NCBI GenBank assembly: GCA_027563935.2
Contig: CM050449.1
Span: 71,948,556-72,012,555, forward strand
Direction of reading: 5' to 3'
Length of the DNA stretch: 64,000 nt
Source of the DNA: Costus lasius
Taxonomy: Eukaryota; Streptophyta; Magnoliopsida; Zingiberales; Costaceae
Part shown: positions 23,576-34,709 of the stretch, piece after piece
How positions within the stretch are numbered: the first letter of the stretch is position 1
How the letters are laid out: each line of letters begins with the position of its first letter
The notes under the pieces: model-generated
What the model saw: only the letters and a program-made list of their open reading frames with translations
Database searches by the model: none
Told to the model about the DNA's origin: nothing
Position numbers and translations under genes: made by a program

Positions 23576-25579
23576 TGTTAGGGAATGCCGGGTGTAATTT
23601 AAAATTTTGCAGTCCCAGGACGCAGCGGAAGAAGCATTACACCCGAAACACATTCCGGTCCCAAGGATCCATGCGAGAGAGAGAACACAAGGATGTGTTA
23701 GGGTTAGTACCTTTATTGCTTGTTAGGATGAAGGTGCCAAGTTGAAGACGCTCAAGTGCTCGTCCTCTACAAGTATCCACGCGTCGACTCCTTGATCGTT
23801 GCTCCCTTCCACGCTTGGTGCTAGCCTCGGGAAGAGAATCAAGCCTTTGTCACTCTCTTCAAATCTTGCGCCACCTCCAAGGTAGAAGCGCCAAGAAGAG
23901 ATGTGGAGGAAGATGATGCGCCAAGTACTTCCTTATTCTTCTTTGCTTGCGCCACCTCCAAGGTGCGCCTATGGCCAAGGAACGATGAGGGCTTGTGGCA
24001 AGAAGACACCACCAAGCACAAAGAATCCTTGCACCAGAGAAGATGAGAAGAAGAAGAAGGACTTGCGGCTACAAAGAGGAGGAAGGTTGCGCCACCTTGA
24101 TGTTGTCGCCCTTTGCCCTTGCTCACACCTCCAAGGAATCGAACCAACCACCAAGAGGGGGCGGCAAGGGTCCTATTAATAGGACGAGAGGCGGCAAGGG
24201 CAATGGCTAGGATCATGCCAAGTGGGCGGCTAGGATAAAGGAGTCTTGAGGTAAGGAAAGTCTCCAAGACTTTACCATAAACCTCATTCAACCTATCCTA
24301 ATTTGCCCAATGGCCATATCAGCCCAAGACATGCCTTAGAGGCATGCATTCCATCCAAGGAGAAGGGCTAGGCACATCCATGAAGAATTCGGCTAGGGTG
24401 GTTTCTTGGGAGAAATTAGGGTTTGAGGTAAGGTAAGTCTCCAAGACATTACCATATTCCTCACCCTACTATCCATATGCGCCCAAGAACTTCCCATAAA
24501 AGTTCTCAAGCCATATCAGCCCCAAGACTTGCCTTAGAGGCAAGTATTCCATCCAAGGAGCAAAGGGGGAGGCGCCTAATGCTTCCTTATGAAGCAGCAT
24601 GCGCCCACTTCACCCCATTATGCCCTTGGCGCCAATGGGGTATAATTCTTCCCCATTATACCCTTATTTGCTTATACTTCTTCATGATAACTAATTATTG
24701 GGCCTCATTGGATAATGGGCTAGCCCAAACTTCATGGCATGAGTTGATTAAGCCATTGGATCCAATCCAATGCAACCCTAATCCAAATGTGACCAATCTA
24801 GGTCAATTTCGGGTCAACCTGCCAAAAATGAAGTTTGGCTCCAATAACTTTCTTCCAACTCATCAGGCCCATTGGCGCTGATGAAATCTTCCAAATGGAT
24901 CCAAGTTATCCAATAACTTGATCCAAAGGCTTCTGATTAAAGCAACGTCAAGAGTCTATTGCGTGTGACCCCGTAGGATCCATATGACGATGGCAATGAT
25001 GTAAACATCATAAGTAGTGAGGGGTATCTAGCAACACATCACTACTACCCATGTCATAGGACTTAAGTCAATATGGCAATAACTCCTAACAAGCAACGAG
25101 GATTCCCATTGCATTACAGATCCCTTTGCCTAAACTGATATCCTGCCATTGGATTAGTCTCAAGTTTATTATCCAATGCATTGGTCATGGCTCAACAAGT
25201 GTGGCCACACTCTCCTGTCATGCACCAATAAGGTGGGGCGCCCCGAGGTGGATATCATGCTTCCTTGGAAGGAAGGGGCAAATCCTACTATTGGTCATCC
25301 ATGTCTCTATATGACTTATGACATGCCCAATGACAGTCATTTTAGTCCCCCAATTACGGAGAGACGTAAGACTGTATCAAAGCAAACCCATCATCAAATC
25401 TAGACATGAATACCTCAAGTCTAAGGATCAATGCAAACCTCTTGCATGTGAGATTGACTCGTTGACTAGACAAGTCAATCCTCACGGTGGATCACTCCAG
25501 TGCATCCAATGCACCTGTATGTCTGCGTTACTGGGCCCCGCACCTAACCAGCCCATACACCAGTCTCACATGTACCAAA
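23576..25579 (-). repeat. 5' LTR of element C, first segment
   Basis: It starts TGTTAGGGAATGCCGGG at 23576 and is interrupted after ccaaa (25575-25579) by B-plus. It continues at 34710 with gctgtcccatatctgc, exactly as in the uninterrupted partner at 18655. Frames such as 23839-24291 and 24477-24881 lie in LTR sequence and are not genes. Confidence 0.92.
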
Positions 25580-27262
25580 TGTTGGGGTATGCCCTTAAGG
25601 CTAATGTTTGAGGCCTGTGGGAATGTATCTGTATCATGTAATAAACTGTTATGTTTATAAAGGCATGGTTGTTATTCAGTTAGCTACATTGTCTGCTGCA
25701 ATATATGTTCTTCTGAATAATGTCTCAAAGCTGTTCAGCTGGGCTGACAAGCTATTATGTCCTTAGTCGATATATCTTGGTGAACATGAGACAGCCTTGA
25801 TATGGTTAAGACTAATATGTGTTCTAATCTTATAGGATGCTTCGAGCATGGAATAAGATGTAGACTCATGGGTACATGGGATGTACTGGACAGACCCTAC
25901 TAGGATGTTCAATTGTTTGTCACAATGTGAATATTCCTTGGATATGACAAGTGGCACATTTCCTCTGACTTGAGATCACTTGTGTTTTCTAAATGATGAT
26001 TGTCATTGTTTTGAGATAGTTCAATATCATTTGAAACATAATGATTATAGACTATCTTGGATGGTGAGCTTGAGTCAGGTTAGAGCACTAGTGATAGACA
26101 TAGGATTGCCGTCTCCTTGTTTAAGGAGTGTGATGTTCTAAAGGGGCCCCCTGGATGAGATGATTGAGAAAGTGTATGGCCATACCCAGGTGACTGTGTT
26201 CATCTGTTCTAATCATGCTCATCATATTGGAATTACGAGCTTGACAGGTTTGTCCAATAAGAACATCCAGTGGCAAAGGAAATATGCATGCCTAGTGATT
26301 TGAGTCACACTTGTGCTATGGTTTGGGTGTAGTCTTGGAAGACTCTTTCCTTTCTATCGGGAGACAGTGATGTGTTGCTAGATACCCCTCACTGATCGTG
26401 ATAACGTGAGTTATCGTTACCGACATTTAAAGGAAACCCTTAGGGTCGCACAATTTGATGATATGGCTTACTTAAGTCAGATCGTGTCGACTGAATTGTT
26501 TGGGTTCAGTTTAAAGGGATCTAATCTCTGATTGTGAGTGAGATCTGGTCTGATCATGTTTGATTGATTAGGGCTTGAGATCGGTAAGCTTCGATTGGTT
26601 AGATCAGGGGCATCGTTGAGATCGACGGTTAGATCGTAAACCTTAGGGTTTATTTAAGATCTAGACTAGATCATTGGCTTGATTGGTTCTTAAACCGAAC
26701 CAAAGTGAACCGGCTCACTAAATGAGCGCTTGGTTCATAGGGAGAGGAGTAGGCGACAAGTTCACTTGGCGTGAACGTTGTGGTGAGGAGTGGTTACTAT
26801 TTTTAGTAACCATGATCTCCATTTGGAGAGTGCGCTCATCAAAATAGAATATACTCTATTTTCGCTTGGAGATATTCCTCTCGCCCATATTCCTCTCGTC
26901 TCTCTCGTGAGTGGGGCGACGCTTTGAAGGTTGAGGAGGATTCGGCCAAGAAGAAAGAGATCTCATTTTCCCTTCACTCGACAAGGACCTCTTGGAACCT
27001 TGCTAGCACAAGGGGCACCAAGAGAGATAGCGACATCATCTTGTGTGTGACGACAAGGAGAAGATCTACTTTGATCTTTGCTTCCAAGGAAACATCTTCC
27101 CATGGCGATGGTATGATTGTTTTCTTATTATCAAGTTGATCTTTTAGCATGCATATCGATCCTATAACCCTAGTTCCGCAAGAAGAAAATTTTATGCGCC
27201 ATATGCTTTAGGGTTATGCTCCCCCTAGAAGGGGACCCCCCTTATCTTAAGGGGTACTTACA
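25580..27262 (+). repeat. 5' LTR of B-plus, 1683 bp
   Basis: It runs from TGTTGGGGTATGCCC to GGGGTACTTACA. The start resembles the Angela/BARE LTR start. Three short perfect stem-loops cluster at 26760-26862, and CT-rich 'tcctctcgcccatattcctctcg' follows. Confidence 0.95.
26760..26862 (+). other. Cluster of three perfect stem-loops in the B-type LTR
   Basis: GTTCAC (26760-26765) pairs with GTGAAC (26771-26776). TGGTTACT (26791-26798) pairs with AGTAACCA (26805-26812). AAAATAGA (26841-26848) pairs with TCTATTTT (26855-26862). All are repeated in the 3' LTR. A GTTCAC/GTGAAC pair is also present in the related B-minus LTR. Their position near the LTR 3' third suggests the transcribed R/U5 region, but that is inference. 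Confidence 0.6.
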
Positions 27263-27264
27263 AT

Positions 27265-27276
27265 TGGTATCAGAGC
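27265..27276 (+). other. Primer-binding site of B-plus
   Basis: TGGTATCAGAGC is a perfect match to initiator tRNA-Met, two bases after the LTR end. Confidence 0.95.
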
Positions 27277-29098
27277 TTTGGTTGAATGCATGTTCGTTAT
27301 GATTGCTTTGGCCTTGTGATTCCATATGCTTAGATCTATATAACATGCGAAAGTTGCATGATAGGTTTTATCATCTTGCGAAACTTCATGTATGAAATAT
27401 GTTTCCATCTATTGGCGCATGTATGTTGTAAGTTGGCGCATCTTGTTTTTGTTTTACAAAACTTGAATACTTGCGCGACTCATTATAGATCTAAGGCTTT
27501 ACTATAAACCCTTAGACGGGTTATTAGGGTTGAAGTCAACCCCTAGGTTAGATCCAGAATGTCTGATCAGATCATCTGACAGCCTGAATGGGTCGATCAA
27601 ATAGCACCTTGGCGCAAGCCTATGGTGGCTATAGGTCGACTGCAGACAGGTGTGTAGCGATGTCTGCTTGAGACGACTTATGAACGCACCTGAGTTAGGC
27701 CCGGGGTCACGCCCGTTTGCCAGAACTCTGTGTGGTCGTTCAGCCCTTGCGCATGCATGGTTGACCCTATGGTCGACTCAAGTCAGTTAGGACTTGGTGC
27801 ATGCAAGGGCAGTGGATCTGACTAGGTTGGATGAGTGGATCCCTAGTGATGGACCGTTGTAAGGTTGTAGGGCAAATAAGGAAAAATTAAAATTGATCCC
27901 ATGGGGTTTTCAAAAATTTTAATTTTTATGATTGGATCACATGGTTATTGATTGATGCATATGCTTGGTTATTTAGTCTTATGTGGGCTGCCCATATTAA
28001 TTGTGTGCTGTGCTGGGGCCTGCGAGCCTGTATTAAACAATTGTAAATTAATTATTGTGATCTGCGCATCACTGTGTTTTAATTTATAAATGTAAGTGAC
28101 CTGCGTGTCACTCTTGTCTAGATAGTTAAATTTGTAATTTAATTAGACAAGAGCACAAAGCACACTTGGCAGAGGCGCATGCAGCAGTGGCTTGACCAGG
28201 TGGGAGGTCCAGGGTTCGACTCTGGGACCAGGCGCATTTTCCCTGGTAGGTGCACCTGAGCTGCAGATGGCGCTTGGGCCCTGGTTTGGGCCAGATAAGC
28301 AGCTAAAGACCCATGAAGAGCAAATGAAGACTTAAGTTAGGTTAAGGTCTTCTAGGGCTATGGGCTTTTACCACATAAGATACATGCTTTCTTTTATTGC
28401 TTAATATTAGAATTGCATGATTAAATTATCTTCTGCTATCACCATAGGAATTGCATGATAGGCAAGAAGATAAAAGACCGTTAAAATCCAACGCTTAAAT
28501 ATCAAGCTCGTAAGCCTTCTGACGCGAAACCTCACTGTTCTGATTATCGTTGGAGCCGTGTTGTACCCACTCAGTGGGCACGTCCATCTATCTTCAGATG
28601 GTGCGGGATTACACCTGCGTGTTACAGAGTAGGGATTTATCCCTTCTCGTTGCTCAGCATAGCACGTGGTGGTCCAGGGAGTAGGTCGGGTCAGCTTGAC
28701 CATGTAGGCTACATATGTGGCGCATATGGTAGCACATGGAGGCAGCCATCTGTGGGGTCAGAGATTGTGTTGTACCAACTCAGTTGGCACAGTCTGCTGG
28801 ACTGCCCGGATGAAGGGGAATCGCACGGGTTGGCGATCGGCAGGGACTGCCTACCAGAAACTAGTGCTTGTACTCTCTGTGCATCTTATCTCGCCTGAGC
28901 GGGACGCGGAGACCAAGTATGAAATCTGGATCCCACCTCACTAAAAGAGTTCTACTCTTTCGGGCTGTTTTGCTGGATTTTTCACGCCTGATAAAATAGT
29001 GAGAAAAAGAATCTTTCTTAAGTCCTGATTGATTCTTATACATTGATACTGACCTTGCTGTTCTTGCATTGTTGTAGATACCTGCAGCAACGAACACC
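27277..29098 (+). other. Leader of B-plus with tRNA-like and splice-acceptor-like segments
   Basis: This is 1.8 kb of non-coding sequence before gag. At 28184-28235 it holds a tRNA 3'-half-like stretch with a B-box-like GGTTCGACTCT; a decayed equivalent lies in B-minus at 48537-48590. Just before the gag ATG there is a pyrimidine-rich tract ending ttgtag (about 29051-29077) that looks like a splice acceptor. The reading frames at 28407-28944 overlap each other on both strands and are not supported. Confidence 0.65.
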
Positions 29099-32000
29099 AT
29101 GAACTTCAATGTGCGATCCCTACTGGAAAGGGAGAAGTTTGCTGGGCCGAACTTCTCTGACTGGTTTGGACACCTTAAGATCGTTCTTAAGGCAGAGAGG
29201 AAACTGTATGTCCTCGAGACGGCGATACCGCCGCAGCCCGCTCCGAACGCCGCAAGGGCGGTTCGGGAAGCCTATGAAAAGCACGTCAATGATAGCATTG
29301 ATGTCGCTTGCCTGATGCTAGCGTCTATGACGCCACCGCTGCAGCGTCAGCATGAGGATATGTCGGCTATACAGATTATAGCAAACCTCAAGATGCTGTA
29401 TGCTGCACAGGCGAGGACTGAACGCTATAATTTGACAAAGCTCTTCTTTCAGAGCAAACTGGCTGAAGGGAGCCCAGTGGGAGCTCACGTGCTCAAGATG
29501 ATTGGGCACAAGGAGGCTCTAGAGAAACTGGGGCATACCATCAACCAGGAGCTTGCTGTGGATATTATTCTGCAGTCTCTCCCGCCGTCATTCGACGCGT
29601 TCATTATTAATTTTAATATGAACAAAATCGATTGTACTCCGGCAGAGCTGCTGAATATGCTCTTGACCACTGAGGAGACTCTGAAGGGTAAGCCTTCAAC
29701 CTCTGTCTTGATGGTTCCTTCTAGGAACAAAAAGAAGGGGAAGAAGGGCAAGGCCCCTGTCAAGAGTTACAGCAAGGCTCTGAAGCAGAAGGTCAAGCGG
29801 TCTAAGGAATACAGGTGTTTCCACTGTGGCCAGCTGGGTCACTGGAAAAAGGACTGTAAAGCGCTCCAAGGAGATAAGAGGGGAAGCTTTGCTTCTGGCT
29901 CAGGTATATTCGTGACTGAGGTCATGTTTTCTTCTTCTGTATCATGGGTGTTGGACACTGCATGTGGAGTTCACATTTGTTCAAATGTACAGGAACTCAA
30001 GAGAAGAAGGCAGGTGGGACAGCATGAGGTGGACCTACGAGTTGGAAACGGGGCACGGGTTGCTGCTGTTGCTGTAGGAGACTACTTTATTTCTTTACCA
30101 TCTGGACTTGTATTGGAACTAAACAGTTGTTACTTTGTTCCCAGTATAACTAAAAATATTATCTCCATTCCTGCTCTTGTCAGGAAGGGGTTTTCCTTTG
30201 AATGCAATATTTCAAAGTGTATTTTATCTTATGATAATATTGTTTATGCAACTGGTTCAATTAACAATGGGTTATTCATGTTGGACATGGAATGTTCAAT
30301 ACAGCAAATTGATATTAAGAAAGCCAAGTATGCTGATGACAGCACCTTGCTATGGCATAGTCGTTTAGGCCATATTAACGAGAAACGCATTAAGCGGTTG
30401 CATGAAAATGGACTGCTGGGATCATTCTCCTATAAGGAGATTGATACATGCAAAGCTTGTTTGATGGGTAAAATGATGAAGTCACCTTTTCCTCACAAAG
30501 GTCAAAGGGCTTCAGGTTTACTTGACCTTATACACAGTGATGTGTGTGGGCCATTTAGTAAACATGCCAGAGGTGGCTATCAGTACTTCATTACCTTTAC
30601 TGATGATTTCAGTAGATATGGTTATGTCTATCTGATGAGACATAAAAGTGAATCTTTTGACAAGTTCAAAGAGTTCAAAAATGAAGTACAGAATCAGCTA
30701 GGCCGTAATATCAAGGCACTTCGCTCAGATCGAGGTGGTGAATACCTAAGTCATGCATTTACTGACTATCTAAAGGAGTGTGGGATTATCTCACAGCTCA
30801 CTCCACCAGGAACACCGCAATGGAATGGTGTGTCCGAGAGGAGAAATAGAACGCTACTTGATATGGTTCGTTCTATGATGAGTCAGGCTACTCTTCCTTA
30901 CTCCTTTTGGGGTTTTGCACTGGAAACAGCTGCAAAGGTACTAAACCGAGTGCCATCCAAGGCAGTTTCAAAGACGCCATATGAATTATGGTATGGGAAA
31001 CAGCCAAGCTTGACATTTATCAGGATCTGGGGTTGCGAGGCTTATGTCAAAAAGCTCGCCTCTGGGAAACTAGAGAGTAGATCTGACAAATGTATCTTTG
31101 TCGGTTACCCTAAGGAAACTAAGGGTTATTATTTCTACGATCCCAAGGAGAACAAAGTTTTTGTTGCTCAGACGGCCATATTTCTTGAGAAGGAGTTTCT
31201 TCTGCAAGAGGCCAGTGGGAGAGAAATAAAACTGGATGAGAATCCAGTGGAAGGACAAAGTGCTCAAGCAGAGTTGGATGTGCCTGAGCTGGTAGAACAG
31301 GTTATTGAACAACCTGAGGCTCAGATATCACGGGAACCGCGAAGATCGGGTAGGATCCGTCGACAGCCTGAGCGCTATGATGGAGTCTACATCATTGACA
31401 ATGATGAACCCCTCACTTATGCGGATGCGGTCAGTGGACCGGAGTCAGCGAGATGGCTTGAAGCTATGCGCGCCGAGATGGACTCCATGTCAGATAACCA
31501 AGTTTGGGATTTGGTTGATCCGCCTCCGGGAGTTATCCCTATAGGCTGTAAGTGGATCTTCAAGAAGAAGATTGACATGGATGGTAACGTGGTTACCTAT
31601 AAAGGCAGGCTAGTTGCGAAAGGTTTCAAACAAATCTACGGGATAGATTATGATGAAACTTTCTCTCCTGTAGCCATGTTTAAGTCTATTCGGATTCTTT
31701 TCGCGATAGCTGCATATTATGATTATGAGATTTGGCAGATGGATGTGAAAACAGCTTTCCTTAATGGAAATCTGGATGAGGATGTGTACATGACACAACC
31801 AGAAGGTTTCACTAATCCAGCAGATCGTCATAAGATATGCAAGTTAAAGAAGTCTATTTATGGACTTAAACAAGCATCTAGAAGCTGGAATATTCGTTTT
31901 GATGACTCAGTTACCGAATTTGGTTTCATCAAGAACGAGGATGACCCGTGTGTATATAAGAGGTTTAGTGGGAGCGTGATTACTTTCCTAGTCCTCTACG

Positions 32001-32980
32001 TCGATGACATCTTGATCATTGGAAACGATATTCCTGAAATGCATGCTGTAAAAGCATGGCTGAGGAAATGTTTCCAGATGAAAGATCTAGGAGAAGCAGC
32101 CTATGTGTTAGGTGTGAAGATCTACAGGGATAGATCTAAGAGGCTTCTCGGGCTGTGCCAGAGTACTTACATCGAAAAGGTCCTGGAGAGATTTCATTTA
32201 GAGAATTCTAAACGAGGATATCTTCCAGTCAGACATGGTCTGAATCTTTCGAAGAGTCAGTGTCCACAAACACAGACTGAGAAAGATGAAATGGACAATA
32301 CGCCTTATGCTTCGGCTATTGGATCCATTATGTATGCGATGTTGTGTACTCGCCCAGACGTCGCTTACGGGTTAAGCGTGACCAGTCGTTACCAGAGTAA
32401 TCCAGGTATGGCGCACTGGATTGCAGTCAAGAACATTTTAAAATATCTGCGGAGGACCAAAGATATGTTCTTGATATATGGTGGTCAGGAAGAACTCAGT
32501 ATTGAAGGATATACTGACGCTTCGTTCCAGTCTGACCAGGATGATTTCCGATCGCAATCAGGCTATGTTTTTAGCTTGAATGGAGGTGCAGTGGTATGGA
32601 AAAGTTTCAAACAGTCAACTGTTGCTGATTCCACAACAGAAGCCGAGTATGTTGCAGCCTCGGAAGCATCCAAGGAGGCAGTGTGGATTCGTAAGTTCGT
32701 GAGAGAACTTGGTGTTGTTCCTTCGAGTGCAGATCCTTTGGTTATCTTTTGTGATAACACTGGAGCAATCGCACAAGCAAAGGAACCACGGTCGCACCAG
32801 AAGTCCAAGCACATACAGAGACGGTTTCATTTGATCAGGGAGATCATAGATCGTGGCGAGATCAAAATCTGCAAGGTTCATACAGATGACAATCTGGCAG
32901 ACCCGCTTACCAAGCCTCTGGCGCAGCAGAAGCATGAGAAGCACTGTAATAATATGGGTTTGAGATTTCTCAACCATTAG
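29099..32980 (+). CDS. gag-pol polyprotein of copia element B-plus, intact
   Basis: One 1293-residue frame encodes all functions of the element in Ty1/copia order. Gag occupies about residues 1-235 and the zinc knuckle CFHCGQLGHWKKDC residues 240-253. The aspartic protease site is LDTACG, with Asp at 286. Integrase has the HHCC motif (H420, with C451 and C454) and a catalytic triad D481, D544, E580, whose last spacing is exactly 35 residues. Reverse transcriptase has YVDD at 967-970 and RNase H has YTDASF with Asp near 1140, then TTEAEY and the CDNTGAIAQ segment. The end LADPLTKPL is typical of the family. The ATG at 29099 is chosen because gag homology starts at once. The sequence LGVVPSSADPL...AKEPRSH places it with Angela/BARE. 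Protease DTA instead of DTG/DSG is shared with its relatives here. No stop or frameshift is seen. Confidence 0.95.
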   Translation: MNFNVRSLLEREKFAGPNFSDWFGHLKIVLKAERKLYVLETAIPPQPAPNAARAVREAYEKHVNDSIDVACLMLASMTPPLQRQHEDMSAIQIIANLKMLYAAQARTERYNLTKLFFQSKLAEGSPVGAHVLKMIGHKEALEKLGHTINQELAVDIILQSLPPSFDAFIINFNMNKIDCTPAELLNMLLTTEETLKGKPSTSVLMVPSRNKKKGKKGKAPVKSYSKALKQKVKRSKEYRCFHCGQLGHWKKDCKALQGDKRGSFASGSGIFVTEVMFSSSVSWVLDTACGVHICSNVQELKRRRQVGQHEVDLRVGNGARVAAVAVGDYFISLPSGLVLELNSCYFVPSITKNIISIPALVRKGFSFECNISKCILSYDNIVYATGSINNGLFMLDMECSIQQIDIKKAKYADDSTLLWHSRLGHINEKRIKRLHENGLLGSFSYKEIDTCKACLMGKMMKSPFPHKGQRASGLLDLIHSDVCGPFSKHARGGYQYFITFTDDFSRYGYVYLMRHKSESFDKFKEFKNEVQNQLGRNIKALRSDRGGEYLSHAFTDYLKECGIISQLTPPGTPQWNGVSERRNRTLLDMVRSMMSQATLPYSFWGFALETAAKVLNRVPSKAVSKTPYELWYGKQPSLTFIRIWGCEAYVKKLASGKLESRSDKCIFVGYPKETKGYYFYDPKENKVFVAQTAIFLEKEFLLQEASGREIKLDENPVEGQSAQAELDVPELVEQVIEQPEAQISREPRRSGRIRRQPERYDGVYIIDNDEPLTYADAVSGPESARWLEAMRAEMDSMSDNQVWDLVDPPPGVIPIGCKWIFKKKIDMDGNVVTYKGRLVAKGFKQIYGIDYDETFSPVAMFKSIRILFAIAAYYDYEIWQMDVKTAFLNGNLDEDVYMTQPEGFTNPADRHKICKLKKSIYGLKQASRSWNIRFDDSVTEFGFIKNEDDPCVYKRFSGSVITFLVLYVDDILIIGNDIPEMHAVKAWLRKCFQMKDLGEAAYVLGVKIYRDRSKRLLGLCQSTYIEKVLERFHLENSKRGYLPVRHGLNLSKSQCPQTQTEKDEMDNTPYASAIGSIMYAMLCTRPDVAYGLSVTSRYQSNPGMAHWIAVKNILKYLRRTKDMFLIYGGQEELSIEGYTDASFQSDQDDFRSQSGYVFSLNGGAVVWKSFKQSTVADSTTEAEYVAASEASKEAVWIRKFVRELGVVPSSADPLVIFCDNTGAIAQAKEPRSHQKSKHIQRRFHLIREIIDRGEIKICKVHTDDNLADPLTKPLAQQKHEKHCNNMGLRFLNH

Positions 32981-32986
32981 ATTAAG

Positions 32987-33000
32987 TGCAAGTGGGAGAT
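32987..33000 (+). other. Polypurine tract of B-plus
   Basis: The tract gtgcaagtgggagat directly precedes the 3' LTR TGTTGGGG and is identical in type to that of the other Angela elements here. Confidence 0.85.
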
Positions 33001-34704
33001 TGTTGGGGTATGCCCTTAAGGCTAATGTTTGAGGCCTGTGGGAATGTATCTGTATCATGTAATAAACTGTTATGTTTATAAAGGCATGGTTGTTATTCAG
33101 TTAGCTACATTGTCTGCTGCAATATATGTTCTTCTGAATAATGTCTCAAAGCTGTTCAGCTGGGCTGACAAGCTATTATGTCCTTAGTCGATATATCTTG
33201 GTGAACATGAGACAGCCTTGATATGGTTAAGACTAATATGTGTTCTAATCTTATAGGATGCTTCGAGCATGGAATAAGATGTAGACTCATGGGTACATGG
33301 GATGTACTGGACAGACCCTACTAGGATGTTCAATTGTTTGTCACAATGTGAATATTCCTTGGATATGACAAGTGGCACATTTCCTCTGACTTGAGATCAC
33401 TTGTGTTTTCTAAATGATGATTGTCATTGTTTTGAGATAGTTCAATATCATTTGAAACATAATGATTATAGACTATCTTGGATGGTGAGCTTGAGTCAGG
33501 TTAGAGCACTAGTGATAGACATAGGATTGCCGTCTCCTTGTTTAAGGAGTGTGATGTTCTAAAGGGGCCCCCTGGATGAGATGATTGAGAAAGTGTATGG
33601 CCATACCCAGGTGACTGTGTTCATCTGTTCTAATCATGCTCATCATAATTGGAATTACGAGCTTGACAGGTTTGTCCAATAAGAACATCCAGTGGCAAAG
33701 GAAATATGCATGCCTAGTGATTTGAGTCACACTTGTGCTATGGTTTGGGTGTAGTCTTGGAAGACTCTTTCCTTTCTATCGGGAGACAGTGATGTGTTGC
33801 TAGATACCCCTCACTGATCGTGATAACGTGAGTTATCGTTACCGACATTTAAAGGAAACCCTTAGGGTCGCACAATTTGATGATATGGCTTACTTAAGTC
33901 AGATCGTGTGGACTGAATTGTTTGGGTTCAGTTTAAAGGGATCTAATCTCTGATTGTGAGTGAGATCTGGTCTGATCATGTTTGATTGATTAGGGCTTGA
34001 GATCGGTAAGCTTCGATCGAGAGAATGTATGCCAGATCGGTCAGATCAGGGGCATCGTTGAGATCGACGGTTAGATCGTAAACCTTAGGGTTTATTTAAG
34101 ATCTAGACTAGATCATTGGCTTGATTGGTTCTTAAACCGAACCAAAGTGAACCGGCTCACTAAATGAGCGCTTGGTTCATAGGGAGAGGAGTAGGCGACA
34201 AGTTCACTTGGCGTGAACGTTGTGGTGAGGAGTGGTTACTATTTTTAGTAACCATGATCTCCATTTGGAGAGTGCGCTCATCAAAATAGAATATACTCTA
34301 TTTTCGCTTGGAGATATTCCTCTCGCCCATATTCCTCTCGTCTCTCTCGTGAGTGGGGCGACGCTTTGAAGGTTGAGGAGGATTCGGCCAAGAAGAAAGA
34401 GATCTCATTTTCCCTTCACTCGACAAGGACCTCTTGGAACCTTGCTAGCACAAGGGGCACCAAGAGAGATAGCGACATCATCTTGTGTGTGACGACAAGG
34501 AGAAGATCTACTTTGATCTTTGCTTCCAAGGAAACATCTTCCCATGGCGATGGTATGATTGTTTTCTTATTATCAAGTTGATCTTTTAGCATGCATATCG
34601 ATCCTATAACCCTAGTTCCGCAAGAAGAAAATTTTATGCGCCATATGCTTTAGGGTTATGCTCCCCCTAGAAGGGGACCCCCCTTATCTTAAGGGGTACT
34701 TACA
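33001..34704 (+). repeat. 3' LTR of B-plus, 1704 bp
   Basis: It is nearly identical to 25580-27262. The main difference is about 20 extra bases around 34017-34038, where the 5' LTR reads gattggttagatcag. It ends GGGGTACTTACA before the duplication ccaaa. Confidence 0.95.
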
Positions 34705-34709
34705 CCAAA

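Larger units (their letters stand above)
25580..34704 (+). mobile_element. Complete Ty1/copia element B-plus (Angela/BARE-like), possibly autonomous
   Basis: The 9125-bp element is flanked by perfect duplications ccaaa at 25575-25579 and 34705-34709. It has LTRs of 1683 and 1704 bp, a perfect primer-binding site, a 1.8 kb leader, one uninterrupted 1293-codon gag-pol and an intact polypurine tract. By eye the LTRs differ by only a few substitutions, a 1-bp indel near 26228/33647 and one insertion of about 20 bp near 34017-34038. It is the innermost and apparently youngest insertion of the stack. Confidence 0.94.

Noticed and set aside
24477..24881. 134-codon plus-strand reading frame, and similar frames at 18393-18797 and 25318-25611
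   Set aside because: They lie inside the LTRs of element C in antisense, recur in both LTRs with frame-breaking differences and have no coding features.
28650..28944. Plus-strand frames upstream of B-plus gag
   Set aside because: They fall in the leader, are not kept in the B-minus leader and overlap a frame on the other strand.
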